This document shows, piece by piece, positions 5,492 to 6,850 of a stretch of 6,850 nt of DNA. The notes beneath the pieces were generated by a model. That model was not told the origin of the DNA and searched no databases. It saw only the letters and a list, made by a program, of their open reading frames with translations. Source of the stretch: WHUA01 sp964585785 (GTDB lineage Bacteria; Pseudomonadota; Alphaproteobacteria; UBA8366); the NCBI GenBank assembly GCA_964585785.1, contig CAZPFL010000232.1:1-6850 (forward strand). The letters are read 5' to 3'. The translations under genes were made by a program, and so were the position numbers. Position 1 is the first letter of the stretch. Each line of letters opens with the position of its first letter.

Positions 5492-6850
5492 CTAGATGTC
5501 GTGGACGTCGACCACGCCGGGGATCGACTTGACCGCCGCCCGCATCGCCGGGGTGATCCGGAAGCCGCCGGGGATCGCCATTTCGATCTCCCGGTCCTCG
5601 GCGTCCAGCACCAGCGTGACCCGGCCCTTGCCGCGGGTCGCATGGTCGCGGAAGACACCGGCGAGGCGGGGCACCGGCTCCGGCTCGCGCAGGAAGATGC
5701 GGAGCCCGGCCGCGGCGTCGGACGCCGCCTCCTCCAGCCGCTGGATGCGGTTGGCGGTGAGCCGGAAGCCGTCCTCGTTGGGCTGGATGTCCACGGCGAC
5801 CAGCAGCGGCGCGCCGGACTCCAGCAGCTCCCGCGCGGTCGCCAGCAATTCCGAGAAGACGGTCACCTCGTAGGTCCCGGTGGTATCGGACATCTGGACG
5901 AAGGCGAGCCGGCCGCGCCGGCCGTTGATGATGCGCTTCGAGCCGACGATGCCCGACAGCTTGACCCGGGGCTCGCGCACCCGGCGGGCCGCCACCTCGG
6001 ACCACTTGACCACGCCCATGCGCTCGCAGCTCTTGGCGTAGGCCTCGAGCGGATGCGAGGAGAGGTAAAAGCCGATCGCCTCGTATTCGTGCTGCAGGCG
6101 CTCCTGGGTCGGCCAGTCCGCCACGTCCGGCAGCGCGATGCGGCTGGTCTCCAGCCCCTCGCCGAACAGGCTGACCTGCTGGCTCTCGCGGTCGCTCTGG
6201 GCGGCGGACGCGAAGCGGATCAGCGTCTCGACCGCAAGGTAGACCTGCTGGCGATTCGGGTTGATCGCATCGAAGGCGCCCGCCCGCGCCAGATTCTCCA
6301 GCTGGCGCTTGTTCATCACGCGGTTGTCGAGGCGGTTGGCGAAGTCGGCCAGGTCGGCAAAGGGCCCGTTCGCCTTGCGCTCGGCGACCAGCGTCTCCAT
6401 CGCCGCCTGCCCGACATTCTTGAGCGCGGCGAGCGCGTAGCGCACGGCATAGCCGCCGTCCGCCAGCGGCTCGACGGTGAACTCCGCGCCCGACTTGTTG
6501 ATGTCGGGGCCGAGCAGCGCGATGCCGAGCCGGTCGAGCTCCGCGCGGAAACCGCCGAGCTTGTCGCTGTTGCCCATGTCGAGGGTCATCGACGCCGCCA
6601 TGAACTCGACCGGATGGTTGGCCTTGAGATAGGCCGTCTGGTAGGCGACCAGCGCGTAGGCCGCGGCGTGCGACTTGTTGAAGCCGTAGCCGGCGAACTT
6701 ATTGACCTGCTCGAAGATCCGCCCGGCGACGCTGGCGTCGACGCCGCGCCCGACCGCGCCGTCGATGAAGGCCTTGCGCTGCGCCTCCATCTCTTCCTTG
6801 ATCTTCTTGCCCATGGCGCGGCGCAGCAGGTCGGCGCCGCCGAGCGTGTA
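5492..6850 (-). CDS. dnaE: DNA polymerase III alpha subunit, C-terminal part (cut by window edge)
   Basis: DnaE is the replicative DNA polymerase subunit. The last 452 of an expected ~1,150 residues are present; the PHP, palm and most of the finger domains lie beyond base 6850. The reading frame enters at YTLGGADLLRRAMGKK, followed by GFNKSHAAAYALVAYQTAYLK (56-76), both hallmarks of replicative DnaE. An HhH-type region follows (LKNVGQAAMETL to LENLARAGAFDAI, about 143-195). QVSLF (225-229; bases 6178-6164) fits the beta-clamp binding pentapeptide and occupies the place of E. coli QADMF. HEYEAIGFYLSSHPL (254-268) leads into an OB-fold (about 295-357, VKLSGIVGSKR and LAFVQMSDTTGTYEVTVF) and a C-terminal domain of the kind that binds tau. 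It ends at TAG (5494-5492). The clamp motif and layout favour the replicative enzyme over the error-prone DnaE2/ImuC paralogue. Confidence 0.96.
   Translation of the reverse strand, partial: YTLGGADLLRRAMGKKIKEEMEAQRKAFIDGAVGRGVDASVAGRIFEQVNKFAGYGFNKSHAAAYALVAYQTAYLKANHPVEFMAASMTLDMGNSDKLGGFRAELDRLGIALLGPDINKSGAEFTVEPLADGGYAVRYALAALKNVGQAAMETLVAERKANGPFADLADFANRLDNRVMNKRQLENLARAGAFDAINPNRQQVYLAVETLIRFASAAQSDRESQQVSLFGEGLETSRIALPDVADWPTQERLQHEYEAIGFYLSSHPLEAYAKSCERMGVVKWSEVAARRVREPRVKLSGIVGSKRIINGRRGRLAFVQMSDTTGTYEVTVFSELLATARELLESGAPLLVAVDIQPNEDGFRLTANRIQRLEEAASDAAAGLRIFLREPEPVPRLAGVFRDHATRGKGRVTLVLDAEDREIEMAIPGGFRITPAMRAAVKSIPGVVDVHDI

Noticed and set aside
1..6850. Mobile element, CRISPR array, tRNA/rRNA gene, toxin-antitoxin or defence system
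   Set aside because: Every stretch is accounted for by housekeeping genes in one direction with short gaps. There are no transposase or integrase motifs, spaced direct repeats, tRNA-like folds or composition shifts. The only tandem repeat is the in-frame one in rpsB.

Overview
The window is a conserved housekeeping cluster from a high-G+C proteobacterium. All eight genes lie on the minus strand, so the biological reading direction runs from high to low coordinates: dnaE (3' part) - promoter/leader - rpsB - tsf - pyrH - frr - uppS - cdsA - dxr (5' part). The rpsB-tsf-pyrH-frr-uppS-cdsA-dxr order is common in Proteobacteria. The codon bias, the protein sequences and a replicative dnaE directly upstream of rpsB suggest an alphaproteobacterium, perhaps of the Rhodospirillales type. 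That placement is inference from pattern and was not tested by a search.

Layout: 6850-5492 encodes the last 452 residues of the DNA polymerase III alpha subunit, cut by the window edge. A 243-base gap (5491-5249) separates it from rpsB. It holds a good sigma70-type promoter candidate, whose -10 box lies inside a perfect 10-bp palindrome, and a leader in which an inverted repeat could fold over the rpsB ribosome binding site. Next come ribosomal protein S2 with an Ala/Pro/Glu-rich C-terminal tail built on an 18-bp tandem repeat, a 66-base spacer with an imperfect hairpin, and EF-Ts. UMP kinase, ribosome recycling factor, undecaprenyl diphosphate synthase, CDP-diacylglycerol synthase and the N-terminal part of DXP reductoisomerase follow with gaps of 16, 3 and 2 bases and then two overlaps. 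The layout suggests one transcription unit with translational coupling.

Function: the cluster joins protein synthesis (S2, EF-Ts, RRF) and pyrimidine nucleotide supply (PyrH) to the envelope. Dxr feeds isoprenoid precursors toward UppS, which makes the lipid carrier for peptidoglycan. CdsA makes the CDP-diacylglycerol needed for phospholipids. All eight proteins keep their diagnostic motifs and none looks broken. I found no mobile element, CRISPR array, RNA gene, foreign-looking segment or undescribed system. The points worth a second look are regulatory (the rpsB promoter and leader, the rpsB-tsf hairpin, the overlaps) and the S2 tail repeat.
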